A stretch of DNA of 64,000 bases. It comes from Bacillus oleivorans (GTDB taxonomy: Bacteria > Bacillota > Bacilli > Bacillales > JC228). The notes beneath the pieces are model-generated. The model had not been told where the DNA came from and did not search any database. It worked only from the letters and a program-made list of their open reading frames with translations. The position numbers and the translations under genes were made by a program. The DNA lies in the NCBI RefSeq assembly GCF_900207585.1, contig NZ_OAOP01000004.1, forward strand, positions 248,001 through 312,000, read 5' to 3'. The stretch's first letter is position 1. Every line of letters begins with the position of its first letter. Below are positions 54,868-63,390 of this stretch, one piece after another.

Positions 54868-56370
54868 TCAATCCCCAATTGCTTTAGCCAGTTTTTTACT
54901 TGGCTGTTTTTTTTCGATAGGTTCATCTGCCGGTTTTGCCCTTTTAATAAAGAACGCAAGGATTAATGCGATCCCTGTTAGAAAAGTAGCGACTAGGAAC
55001 GTGTCATCAATGCCTCCCAGCATGGCCTCCATCATAATTTGCTGCTGGACGTCTGCAGTTGGCTGCCCTGCGACATCTCTCATCAGCTCATCCGCGTAAG
55101 CCTTCTCACGAATCGACATAATCGTAATCAAGAAAGCTGTCCCAATTGCTGCGGAAACTTGGTTTAATGTATTGTTCATGGCTGTACCATGGGGATAATA
55201 GGATCTTGGCAGCTGATTTAAACCGTTTGTTGAAACAGGCATCATTACCATCGACATCCCCAGCATCCGCACAGCGTGCAGAACCACTAAGTTAAGATAA
55301 GTGGTTTCAAATGATAATTGACTAAATAAATAAGTGGTAACTGCAGTAATAGCCAGCCCGATAATCGATAGAATCCGGCCTCCAAATTTATCAAACAATC
55401 TCCCCGTGACGGGTGACATTGCTGCATTCAGAAGTGCCCCTGGGAGCAGCATTAAACCTGTTTCCATTGGTGAAATTCCGCGGATCGTTTGTGCATAGAT
55501 AGGCAGCAGCATAAAGCCCGAAAACAACGCCATATTTAAGATCATAGTAATAGCGGAAGCTAAGCTAAACATCGGGTATTTAAAAACATTAAAATTCAAC
55601 ATTGGTTTTTCCAGTCTTGATTGACGCCGGATAAAGAAAACCAGAGCAATAGCGCCAAGGATAATCGTTCCGTAAACGAAAGGACTTCCCCACCCCTCGT
55701 TTCCTGCTGAGCTAAATCCGTACAGCAAGCTGCCAAATCCTATTGTCGATAAGATTACGGAAATCGCATCTAGATGAATCTCTACCTTCTCTTTTTTATC
55801 CTTTAATAAGAAATAGCCAAAAATTAAAATTAAGGCTGCAATAGGTGTAATGAAATGGAATAGCATTCTCCAATCATAATGTTCAATAATCCAGCCTGAT
55901 AAAGTTGGTCCAATCGCTGGCGCGAACATCAAGATCAGGCCAAAAACCCCCATCGCCGTTCCTCGTTTTTCAACCGGGAAACTGACGAGCATCACATTCA
56001 TTAAGAGCGGCATCATAATAGCCGAGCCAGAAGCCTGGACCATACGAGCTGCTAATAAAACTCCAAAAACATCAGCCATACCGGCAATGATGGTACCGGC
56101 AGTAAAGAGACTCATGGCGACTAAAAACAGTCTGCGAACTGAGTATTTCTGAATTAAAAAGGCCGTGGTTGGAATTAATATCCCGTTTATTAGCATATAG
56201 CCGGTTGTGGACCATTGAACAGTTGCCGTATCTACATGCAAATCTACCATGATTGACGGTAACGCGACATTTAGTAAGGTATTATTTAAAAACGAGATAA
56301 AAGCCCCTATCATTAAGATGGCGAGGATCCCATATGGCGGACGGTTTGTATTAGCCAAAGTTTGGTCCAT
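54868..56370 (-). CDS. DHA2 family MFS drug exporter (EmrB/QacA type)
   Basis: 500 residues, fourteen predicted helices. Motif A-like IQKYSVRRLFLVAM, motif C-like GPTLSGWIIEHYDWRMLFHF and LDAISVILSTIGFGSLLYG are typical. It exports drugs or toxic compounds by proton antiport. Start is ATG behind GAGGAGGAAG. The divergent TetR gene next to it is the probable repressor. Confidence 0.9.
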   Translation of the reverse strand: MDQTLANTNRPPYGILAILMIGAFISFLNNTLLNVALPSIMVDLHVDTATVQWSTTGYMLINGILIPTTAFLIQKYSVRRLFLVAMSLFTAGTIIAGMADVFGVLLAARMVQASGSAIMMPLLMNVMLVSFPVEKRGTAMGVFGLILMFAPAIGPTLSGWIIEHYDWRMLFHFITPIAALILIFGYFLLKDKKEKVEIHLDAISVILSTIGFGSLLYGFSSAGNEGWGSPFVYGTIILGAIALVFFIRRQSRLEKPMLNFNVFKYPMFSLASAITMILNMALFSGFMLLPIYAQTIRGISPMETGLMLLPGALLNAAMSPVTGRLFDKFGGRILSIIGLAITAVTTYLFSQLSFETTYLNLVVLHAVRMLGMSMVMMPVSTNGLNQLPRSYYPHGTAMNNTLNQVSAAIGTAFLITIMSIREKAYADELMRDVAGQPTADVQQQIMMEAMLGGIDDTFLVATFLTGIALILAFFIKRAKPADEPIEKKQPSKKLAKAIGD

Positions 56371-56563
56371 AGTTCTTCCTCCTCTTCTAATCACTCAGTT
56401 CAATGTAATATGTACTTCTTTTAAGCACAAACTATATAATATACCAGGAGTCCAAAATGTGCAATTAAAAAATTCCGTATTATATCAACGTTTGTAATCA
56501 TTCAGATTATAATGTATTATACAATTTGTACAGCTAGTATAAGTTATATGTAAAGGTGATTAG

Positions 56564-57436
56564 ATGAATGACCGAAAACAGCTTGTCATAGCTAAAGCGC
56601 ATCAATTATTTATCGAGAAAGGATTTCAGGCGACATCCATTCAAGATATTTTAGATTACAGCGGAATTTCCAAGGGTACATTTTATAATTATTTCTCATC
56701 TAAAAATGAATTATTAATCGCTATTTTTCATTCTGTATACAAAAAGATGGAAAAAGAAAGAAATGAATTATTGATTGGTCAAGATCGAGCAAATATTGAG
56801 ATCTTTATTAAACAAATTGTCCTTCAACTGAGATCTAATCGAACCAATAAATTAATTAACCTGTTTGAAGAGGTTATATTTATACCGGACGAGGAACTAA
56901 AAGAATTTATCAAACGCGGGCACTTAAAGATGCTGCAATGGTTATATGAGCGCTTTATTGATATTTTTGGCGAGAATAAAAAACCGTATCTATTTGATTG
57001 TGCCATCATGTTTAAAGGGTTGTTAAACGAAAATCTTAAACATCACACCTTTGCACAAAGATCACTTGAGAGTATCACTCAAGTGGTCCGTTATAGTGTA
57101 GAGCGTCTGATAAACATGGTAAACGAAGTATCAGAAAAGGGAGAGCAGCTATTTCCTCCCGAACTATTAGAACAATGGTTTCCTGAAGGTGCAGCTCACC
57201 ATCACAAATCGCAGTACGAGATCACCCAAACTATCGCATTATTAAAAGACGAGCTAGTGAACCACGAAGACCAAACCAAATACAAAGCCTTGCTTGACTT
57301 CATCCAAAACGAAACACTATACGCGAAGGAACCGCGCCACTTTCTAGTCGAAAGCGCGTTCCTTTCATTAAAAACCGCCAAGCCTCAGTCAAAGGCGTGG
57401 ACTGAAAATCTGCAAAAGCTGGAAGAACTAGTTTAA
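56564..57436 (+). CDS. TetR family regulator, divergent from DHA2 exporter
   Basis: 290 residues, long for the family. HTH at ~5-52 (FIEKGFQATSIQDILDYSGI, SKGTFYNYFSSKNELL); the C-terminal half is extended by ~90 residues after the usual ligand domain. The 190-base divergent region contains several TA-rich imperfect repeats (for example around TTGTACAGCTAGTATAAG) where it may bind. RBS AAAGGTG. Confidence 0.88.
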   Translation: MNDRKQLVIAKAHQLFIEKGFQATSIQDILDYSGISKGTFYNYFSSKNELLIAIFHSVYKKMEKERNELLIGQDRANIEIFIKQIVLQLRSNRTNKLINLFEEVIFIPDEELKEFIKRGHLKMLQWLYERFIDIFGENKKPYLFDCAIMFKGLLNENLKHHTFAQRSLESITQVVRYSVERLINMVNEVSEKGEQLFPPELLEQWFPEGAAHHHKSQYEITQTIALLKDELVNHEDQTKYKALLDFIQNETLYAKEPRHFLVESAFLSLKTAKPQSKAWTENLQKLEELV

Positions 57437-57492
57437 ATAATCACTCTTCACCATCGAATTTCTTCTGTGTGTAATTTTTTGTAAACAAGAAA

Positions 57493-57521
57493 AACCGGGT
57501 GGTGCCTGTCACCCCCCGGTT
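57493..57521 (-). repeat. GTGCCTGTCAC-family hairpin containing the lgt stop codon
   Basis: AACCGGGT/(ACCCCCC)GGTT arms around GGTGCCTGTC. On the minus strand it encodes the last lgt codons (ACC GGG GGG TGA) and then runs into TTTTTC, so it is both the 3' end of the gene and its terminator. Confidence 0.82.
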
Positions 57522-58330
57522 ACATCCAAATATCGCATATTCGCGTATCCCTTTTTTCGCCGGTACCAGATGATGAGAATGGCGGCACAGATTAGAGCAA
57601 TAGAAACGACTTGGGCAATCCGTAAATAATCAGTAAGCATTAAGCTATCGGTTCTCATACCCTCGATAAAAAAACGCCCGACTGAGTAATAAATAATATA
57701 CGTCAAAAATAACTCGCCCCGTCTTAAATTCATCCGTCTTAGGAACATGAGTACTATAAATCCTGCAAAATTCCATAGTGATTCATATAAAAACGTCGGA
57801 TGATAATACGTCCCGTTTATGTACATCTGATTAATAATAAAATCGGGCAAATACAGATTTTCGAGAAATTCCCTTGATACAGGTCCCCCGTGGGCTTCCT
57901 GATTAAAAAAATTCCCCCAGCGTCCGATTGCTTGGGCCAAAATCAGGCTTGGAGCCAAAATATCAACCAATTTCCAAAACGATATTTTTCGTACTTTCGC
58001 AAACACAATGATCGTTAAAACCGCGCCAGTCAGTACGCCATGCATCGCCAGTCCGCCTTCCCGGACAGCAAATATTTCATGGGGATTTTCAGAATAATAT
58101 TCCCATTTAAAAATGACGTAATAGAGGCGTGCAAATATCAATGAAGCCGGTGCTAAAAATAGGACAAGATCCACAAAAGTATCTTTTGGCAGATCACGCC
58201 GTTCACTTTCACGTATGGCCAGCCATAAGGCGAGAATGGCTCCTGAAATGATAATAACGCCATACCAGTAAACCTGAATCACACCGAGGTCAATCGCGAC
58301 CCTATCGATCGGCTGAATCGTATTTTCCAT
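57509..58330 (-). CDS. lgt: prolipoprotein diacylglyceryl transferase
   Basis: 273 residues, about seven predicted helices. Signature [17 protein letters not shown] (~137), [19 protein letters not shown] and FLYESLWN are diagnostic. It attaches diacylglycerol to the lipobox Cys of prolipoproteins. Bacillus lgt usually lies beside hprK; here it stands alone, so it may be a paralogue. Its C-terminus is supplied by a dispersed repeat. Confidence 0.93.
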   Translation of the reverse strand: MENTIQPIDRVAIDLGVIQVYWYGVIIISGAILALWLAIRESERRDLPKDTFVDLVLFLAPASLIFARLYYVIFKWEYYSENPHEIFAVREGGLAMHGVLTGAVLTIIVFAKVRKISFWKLVDILAPSLILAQAIGRWGNFFNQEAHGGPVSREFLENLYLPDFIINQMYINGTYYHPTFLYESLWNFAGFIVLMFLRRMNLRRGELFLTYIIYYSVGRFFIEGMRTDSLMLTDYLRIAQVVSIALICAAILIIWYRRKKGYANMRYLDVTGG

Positions 58331-58347
58331 ACTATTACCTCTTTACA

Positions 58348-58512
58348 TTTTTTTAGGCTGTTTTCGTAAAGTTTGTTGTTTTAAGGAGTGAACATTGACC
58401 GTTCCTTTCCGCTATAGGCACTTGCTTTCCGCGGGAGTCAAGTGCCTTCCGCTTCAATCCACTCTTCGTATTCACTTTTGTTAAAAGCAATTTCTTAGAA
58501 TACAGCCTTTTT
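58348..58512. repeat. intergenic repeat sharing the GGCTGTTTTCGTAAAG end module
   Basis: Left end AGGCTGTTTTCGTAAAGTTT then GTTGTTTT; right end AATTTCTTAGAATACAGCCT, an imperfect inverted copy. The interior (CTTTCCGCGGGAGTCAAGTG and CCTTCCGCTTCAATCCACTC) resembles a repeat common between Bacillus genes. Ends match those around the 52-bp arrays. Confidence 0.65.
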
Positions 58513-58535
58513 TTAAGTTAATCGGTTCTTATTTT

Positions 58536-59627
58536 TTACGCCATTGGTACTTGCGGGATGACTTGCCCTTTAATCCGGTCAAAGATGTCATCTAAATCTC
58601 GGCCGGTTATAGTGAGACCGTGATTTTTAAGCCCAATAATGGCCCTAGAAGGATCATCAGCTTTGCGTACAAGTTCTGCTACTGTTTCCGCTAATTGAAT
58701 GGTTCCGCAAGGGTAGTTAATTTCCGTTGCATTCACCCCATCCATCCATGCATGTATGTGGACGATCGCCCCTACTTTAGGATGTTCTTTATAAATCATC
58801 CAATGTTCGATAGCATCAACCGAAGCTCTTTTTGGAGAAATACTCGGCGGAACACTTATTTCCATGGAATTTTTCTTTGAATTAAATCCTTTGATATGTA
58901 AAATATCCTGACCGATTACTCGCAAATTTGCCTTGTTGCATCCACTGGCGCTCATCCAAAAATTTCTATCATCATGGCGGCTGCTAAGATTCCCATAACT
59001 AAGGCCGCCAATCCCATATAATTTCTTTAACTGGCGCATATCACGGGATGATAAGTATTTTTCGAGCGGAAATGGTGCAGGCAGCAAGTTCATTTCGTCT
59101 AATTTTTTCCCGGCCACATACATTTTTTCTGTGACTTCGTTACCATTCCATAATTCTTGATCCAAATCTTCCATAAAGTCATTATCAATCACTAATTGAG
59201 ACGATGCTACAGGTTCTAATCTTTCATAAATCCTTTGAAAAAAGTCTTCCTCGTCATCATTTTGATAGCTTAATTTGTAAAATCCCTGTTCGGGTGTAAT
59301 AAAATAAACATCGGTTTTTTCCTCGGTGTGAACGATGAAAACTAAATGATTAGATAAGGATCTGACTAAATACGGATATGCAGCCTCAAAGACATTTTCC
59401 GGTTCTTCATTATTCTCCAGTATGGATATAACAAAAGTAGCCTGTGCTTTCCTGCGAAAAGGTCTCGGATTCTCATGATTAATCACATTAAAAACAACTC
59501 TAATCTCATCAACTGGCTCCTCGCAAAATTCATATCCTTGCGCTGAGAACTTTTCTTTTAGTCCTTCTGTGTACCATGTAAGAAAAGGAGATTTTTCTGC
59601 ACCTGTTATAGTAAAGTTTTTCATCAT
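58536..59627 (-). CDS. class II aldolase/adducin-domain protein with N-terminal extension
   Basis: 363 residues. The C-terminal ~190 residues are an aldolase II domain: GGLSYGNLSSRHDDRNFW, metal-binding GAIVHIHAWMDG (two His) and IIGLKNHGLTITG (third His). The N-terminal ~170 residues (FTITGAEKSPFLTWYTEGLK; EIRVVFNVINHEN) form a separate domain I do not recognise. It lies 42 bases after a zinc-dependent dehydrogenase on the same strand, suggesting consecutive steps on a hydroxy/keto sugar or phosphate substrate. RBS AGGGAGG. Confidence 0.8.
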   Translation of the reverse strand: MMKNFTITGAEKSPFLTWYTEGLKEKFSAQGYEFCEEPVDEIRVVFNVINHENPRPFRRKAQATFVISILENNEEPENVFEAAYPYLVRSLSNHLVFIVHTEEKTDVYFITPEQGFYKLSYQNDDEEDFFQRIYERLEPVASSQLVIDNDFMEDLDQELWNGNEVTEKMYVAGKKLDEMNLLPAPFPLEKYLSSRDMRQLKKLYGIGGLSYGNLSSRHDDRNFWMSASGCNKANLRVIGQDILHIKGFNSKKNSMEISVPPSISPKRASVDAIEHWMIYKEHPKVGAIVHIHAWMDGVNATEINYPCGTIQLAETVAELVRKADDPSRAIIGLKNHGLTITGRDLDDIFDRIKGQVIPQVPMA

Positions 59628-59669
59628 TTATTTCCTCCCTAAAATCTCTATAAAAAATCAAGGTTGCTG

Positions 59670-60893
59670 TTAGGGTTCAAAAACCACCTTAATTGCTGCA
59701 CGATTTTTCTTGTTTAAAGCTGTATCAAGGGCACTCCGATACTCATCTAATGGAAAGCGGTGGGTTACTAATGGTGAGAGATCGACTTTGCCAGTTCGCA
59801 TTAATTCAATCGCGATGTCAAACGTTCGGACTCTTTTTCCCTGAATTACCTCCGTACTATAAGCAAAGCTTCCTTTTAAATCTAACTCATTTAGCCAAAC
59901 AGTCGTCCAATCAATTCCGTCCATTATACTGGCTAGTCCTAACAAAACAACTTTTCCGCCGCTTCTAGAAAACCGAAGTGCATCATTAATACTTTGTTTT
60001 CTTCCGACACATTCAAAAACCAAATCTGCCCCTCCCTGAATCACCTCTGGACCAAAAAGCGGTTTTAGTACTTGTCCATTAAGAACTTCGGCGAGGCTAC
60101 TTACATAATGGTTTTTTTGAAGAAAGACGATTTCGTCCGCACCGTAATTGGCGGCCAGCTCAGCCTGAAAAGGATGTTTGACCAAAGTAACGATTCTGCA
60201 CGGGATATCTAGTGCCCGAATTGCAGCAATGACACTAATACCAATCACGCCTCCTCCTATTACCAATACGGTGTCATTTTTATTGGGCGGGTTTCTTAAA
60301 ACACTATGTAAAGCACAGCTAAAAGGCTCAACCATCACACCGTTTAAATCATTCACATTGTCAGGGAGTTTAAAGACCTGGCTTTTATGGGCCACTAAAT
60401 AGGAACCCCATCCGCCGCCTGTGTCACGACATGTCCCAATTAATAATCCCGGTGCCAGGTTTCCCTCATGTTTATGAATACACAAGCTAAAATTGCCTGC
60501 TTTACATGCGGGGCAATGATGTTCAATTCCCCTCGATATACATGATAAAATCGGGTCTATCACAACTCGATCGCCCCGATTAAATAAGGTGACGTTTGCC
60601 CCTGTTTCCGCAATTTCCCCCACGATTTCATGACCGATTGTAAACGGGAACGAAACAAATGGTGATGTAGCAGGGCTATCCTTTAAAAAAATAAGATTAA
60701 GATCACTGCCGCAAATACCTCCAAATTTAACTTTAATCTTCACCCAATCCTCATTTGGAAGTTCCGGCTCCTCCTGACTTTCGTATTTTAAACAGGAAAG
60801 TCTTGAATCCCAATGAACAGAAGGAATAAATCTGCCGATTACTTTGCTAGAAATATAGCGCGGCATTTTAAAATCGAATTGTAAAGCTTTCAT
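59670..60893 (-). CDS. zinc-dependent alcohol dehydrogenase (MDR family)
   Basis: 407 residues. Catalytic zinc ligands in FGGICGSDLN and TIGHEIVGE; structural zinc cysteines in EHHCPACKAGNFSLC; NAD(P) motif VLVIGGGVIGISVIAA (~210). An N-terminal ~45-residue stretch (FKMPRYISSKVIGRF) is longer than in typical members. Operon with the class II aldolase-like gene and divergent from two lipid-kinase genes. Substrate unknown. Confidence 0.87.
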   Translation of the reverse strand: MKALQFDFKMPRYISSKVIGRFIPSVHWDSRLSCLKYESQEEPELPNEDWVKIKVKFGGICGSDLNLIFLKDSPATSPFVSFPFTIGHEIVGEIAETGANVTLFNRGDRVVIDPILSCISRGIEHHCPACKAGNFSLCIHKHEGNLAPGLLIGTCRDTGGGWGSYLVAHKSQVFKLPDNVNDLNGVMVEPFSCALHSVLRNPPNKNDTVLVIGGGVIGISVIAAIRALDIPCRIVTLVKHPFQAELAANYGADEIVFLQKNHYVSSLAEVLNGQVLKPLFGPEVIQGGADLVFECVGRKQSINDALRFSRSGGKVVLLGLASIMDGIDWTTVWLNELDLKGSFAYSTEVIQGKRVRTFDIAIELMRTGKVDLSPLVTHRFPLDEYRSALDTALNKKNRAAIKVVFEP

Positions 60894-61083
60894 TAAAGGT
60901 CACCTAGTTTCTTTAACAATTTATGTTTAATTTTTCCTGTAACTTGTCTTTTTATTCACTTATTACATAAATATGGAAATAATATTTCTCAAATAATGAA
61001 TAGATGCTAAGGCTGAGAAAGAAGAATAGTATAGGAGTTATAATTTCGAGTGTGGCATTAGCTTACAGGCTGGAGGACTTACG

Positions 61084-61983
61084 ATGAGTACAGTAAACAA
61101 AAAGGCATTGATGATTTATAACCCGTGTTCTGGAAAAAAGGGGAATCATAAAGCCTTTCCGATACTTGTGAAGAATCTTGAAGAAATGGGTTATCAATTA
61201 GACGTATATCATCCAACTAAGGTCAGAGACTCGGATCATCCTATCAAAAAAGCATGCCAAAATAAATGGGATGCCATCTTTATTGCCGGTGGAGATGGAA
61301 CTGTAAACCAAACACTCCAATTTATCGCGGAAGAAGAATATAGACCGCCGATAGGAGTATTCCCATTTGGAACTAGTAATGAATTTGCTAAATATATCGG
61401 TGCTTGCTGCAATGCGAAGGCTCTTTCAATTATTAAAAGAGGTAAAACAAAACCTGTTGACATTGGAAAATTTGGAAACCGATACTTTGCCAACATTGCT
61501 GCAGCAGGCTGGTTGTCGGATATTACCTATAAAACACCACCTTCTCTCAAATCGAGTTTTGGAGAATTTGCCTATGGTCTGCACTTTCTCAAAACCTTTT
61601 TTTTAACAAAACAATCCGCTGTGATTTCAGTGGAGGTCTCCCCTAATGAAGTCATTTCAGATGTTTCTTTATTTTTAATTATGAATGGAAACTCGGTCGG
61701 TCCCTTTGAACGTCTTATTAAGAATTCAACCTATAATGATGGGTCCTTTCACCTTCTCACCTTAAAACAAACCAATCGGTTACAGCTGTTTTTTTCATTA
61801 CTGGCCATTATGCTCAATATCGCTGAGAACCCATCCATCATTCGGCATACAAAAATAAAAACTGGGAGCTTTTCGATTCCAGATTCGGTCGCACTCAACC
61901 TTGATGGAGAGCAAGCATTTGTAAAGGGTCTAAAATTTTCAGTTTTGCCACAGCATCTAGACGTTTTTAGCTTAACTTTATAA
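61084..61983 (+). CDS. diacylglycerol kinase family lipid kinase
   Basis: 299 residues of the DAGK catalytic family. Nucleotide motif IAGGDGTVNQTLQF (~63), PFGTSNEFAKYI (~98) and the late LNLDGEQA metal/acid site are conserved; NPCSGKKGN near the start completes the pattern. It phosphorylates a lipid or related alcohol with ATP. Followed by a second, distantly related family member. Confidence 0.87.
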   Translation: MSTVNKKALMIYNPCSGKKGNHKAFPILVKNLEEMGYQLDVYHPTKVRDSDHPIKKACQNKWDAIFIAGGDGTVNQTLQFIAEEEYRPPIGVFPFGTSNEFAKYIGACCNAKALSIIKRGKTKPVDIGKFGNRYFANIAAAGWLSDITYKTPPSLKSSFGEFAYGLHFLKTFFLTKQSAVISVEVSPNEVISDVSLFLIMNGNSVGPFERLIKNSTYNDGSFHLLTLKQTNRLQLFFSLLAIMLNIAENPSIIRHTKIKTGSFSIPDSVALNLDGEQAFVKGLKFSVLPQHLDVFSLTL

Positions 61984-62066
61984 ATAAAACTACTTTCACT
62001 TGATTCGTATAATCATAAATGAAGTCGGCTATAATTTAGCTAAAAATTTAAGAATAGGTGAGGTTT

Positions 62067-62954
62067 TTGTATTATTTTATTGTTAATAAAGTTTCGGGAA
62101 ATGGGAGGGCATTAAAAGTCTGGTCTCAAATAGAAAAAATACTTCAAAATGAAGAGATTAGTTACAGTGTTTTTTTTACAGAGAGGCCAAAACATGCGAC
62201 TTTATTAGTTCAAGAAATGATTCATAAAGAAAATGTGACTGCAATCGTTGCAGTAGGCGGTGACGGGACAGTTCAGGAAGTAATAAATGGATTAGTAGGT
62301 ACGAATATTCCTTTAGGAATTATTCCAGCCGGGTCAGGAAATGATTTTTCAAGAGGTTTATTTGTCCCTTTAAACCATGATAAAGCCCTGCAGCGCATTT
62401 TAACTGGAACACCAAAAATAATCGATATCGGATTAGTGAATTCGACTTATTTTTGTACAGTGACAGGAATCGGATTTGATGGGGAAGTCGCTCAGAAAAC
62501 AAATGCTTCTCAATATAAAAAACTGCTAAATTACGTAAGGCTGGGGCAAATCTCATACATCTTTAGTGCACTAAATGTATTAATAAAATATAAACCTGCA
62601 GATATCTCCTTAATAGTGGATAACAAATTATACAAAATTCCGAAAGTGTGGCTAATTGCCGTTGCCAATTTCCCTTTTTATGGCGGAGGAATTGCGATTT
62701 GCCCGGAGGCTAAGAACAATGATGGGGTATTTGACATTTGCATTGTGCAAGGAATGTCGAGGCTGGAATTTTTACGCGTATTCCCTCTAGCTTTTAAAGG
62801 AAAGCATACAAACTCACCATATATAAAAATTATACGAGGAAAAGAAATAATAATTGATTCCCAATCCCCGCTGGTGATACATGGGGATGGAGAAATGATT
62901 GGGCAAACCCCTGCCCAAATTAAAATTGAACCAAATGCATTATACGTCATGTAA
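62067..62954 (+). CDS. diacylglycerol kinase family lipid kinase (YegS/BmrU-like)
   Basis: About 295 residues. YYFIVNKVSGNGRALKVW start, AVGGDGTVQEVINGL (~59), IPAGSGNDFSRGL and VIHGDGEMIG. TTG is chosen as start (MYYFIVNK) since AGGTGAGG lies upstream; a GTG three codons earlier overlaps it. 83 bases after the preceding kinase; the two differ widely in sequence, so they may act on different lipids. Confidence 0.86.
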   Translation: MYYFIVNKVSGNGRALKVWSQIEKILQNEEISYSVFFTERPKHATLLVQEMIHKENVTAIVAVGGDGTVQEVINGLVGTNIPLGIIPAGSGNDFSRGLFVPLNHDKALQRILTGTPKIIDIGLVNSTYFCTVTGIGFDGEVAQKTNASQYKKLLNYVRLGQISYIFSALNVLIKYKPADISLIVDNKLYKIPKVWLIAVANFPFYGGGIAICPEAKNNDGVFDICIVQGMSRLEFLRVFPLAFKGKHTNSPYIKIIRGKEIIIDSQSPLVIHGDGEMIGQTPAQIKIEPNALYVM

Positions 62955-62972
62955 AATATGAATTAAAATAAA

Positions 62973-63017
62973 TGGAACCCCTTTTTTATGTTGAAAGTAA
63001 AAAAGGGGTCCATATTT
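62973..63017 (+). terminator. bidirectional hairpin terminator
   Basis: TGGAACCCCTTTTTTA pairs with TAAAAAAGGGGTCCA (one bulged A), then TATTTTTG. Serves the lipid kinase gene and possibly the small ORF on the other strand. Confidence 0.85.
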
Positions 63018-63030
63018 TTGAAATCCTTGA

Positions 63031-63138
63031 TCACTTCTTCTTCAGCATTTCTTCATAAGCCTCTTCATAATCAAATTCAACTAACGCCTCAATCATTTCG
63101 CTTACTTTTTCAAATAAATGCTTTATGAACTCAACCAT
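63031..63138 (-). CDS. possible small ORF, 35 residues
   Basis: MVEFIKHLFEKVSEMIEALV continues EFDYEEAYEEMLKKK: an amphipathic acidic/basic helix. AAGGAG lies 13 bases upstream, longer than ideal. A terminator hairpin follows on the same strand. Coding is plausible from composition but not proven; no family recognised. Confidence 0.45.
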   Translation of the reverse strand: MVEFIKHLFEKVSEMIEALVEFDYEEAYEEMLKKK

Positions 63139-63164
63139 GATGCTTCAAGAACTCCTTTCTGTGG

Positions 63165-63250
63165 TGCCGTATACCACCCGATTTTTCTTGTTTCACAGAA
63201 AGTGTTTCACAAATTGCAGAATCTTAAACACTCGGGTGGTGACAGGTTCT
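63165..63250. repeat. mosaic of both dispersed repeat families
   Basis: Contains CCACCCGATTTTTCTTGTTT, and CACTCGGGTGGTGACAGGTT followed by CTTGTTCAC. The CGGGTGGTGACAGG part belongs to the GTGCCTGTCAC family; the CTTGTTTCAC ends belong to the GGGACGGTTCT family. Confidence 0.6.
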
Positions 63251-63276
63251 TGTTCACAAATATGTTTCACGCAATC

Positions 63277-63308
63277 AAAAAGCACTTCCCTAAAATTAGA
63301 GAAGTGCT
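63277..63308 (-). terminator. terminator of nucleoside hydrolase gene
   Basis: Minus-strand AGCACTTCTCT/GGGAAGTGCT stem (wobbles) followed by TTTT. Confidence 0.75.
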
Positions 63309-63338
63309 GTTGCCATTGTATTTTAAGTATTTTTCTTA

Positions 63339-63360
63339 TTTAATCAACCGTTTGTTTAAT
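63339..63360. promoter_or_regulatory. second copy of the 22-bp TetR-type palindrome
   Basis: TTTAATCAACC followed by GTTTGTTTAAT: 19 of 22 positions equal to the perfect palindrome at 36308-36329. It lies just beyond the 3' end of the nucleoside hydrolase gene, an odd place for an operator unless it serves the small ORF. Confidence 0.4.
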
Positions 63361-63390
63361 TTTAGAATTAAAAATTTGGCGGTGTATCGG

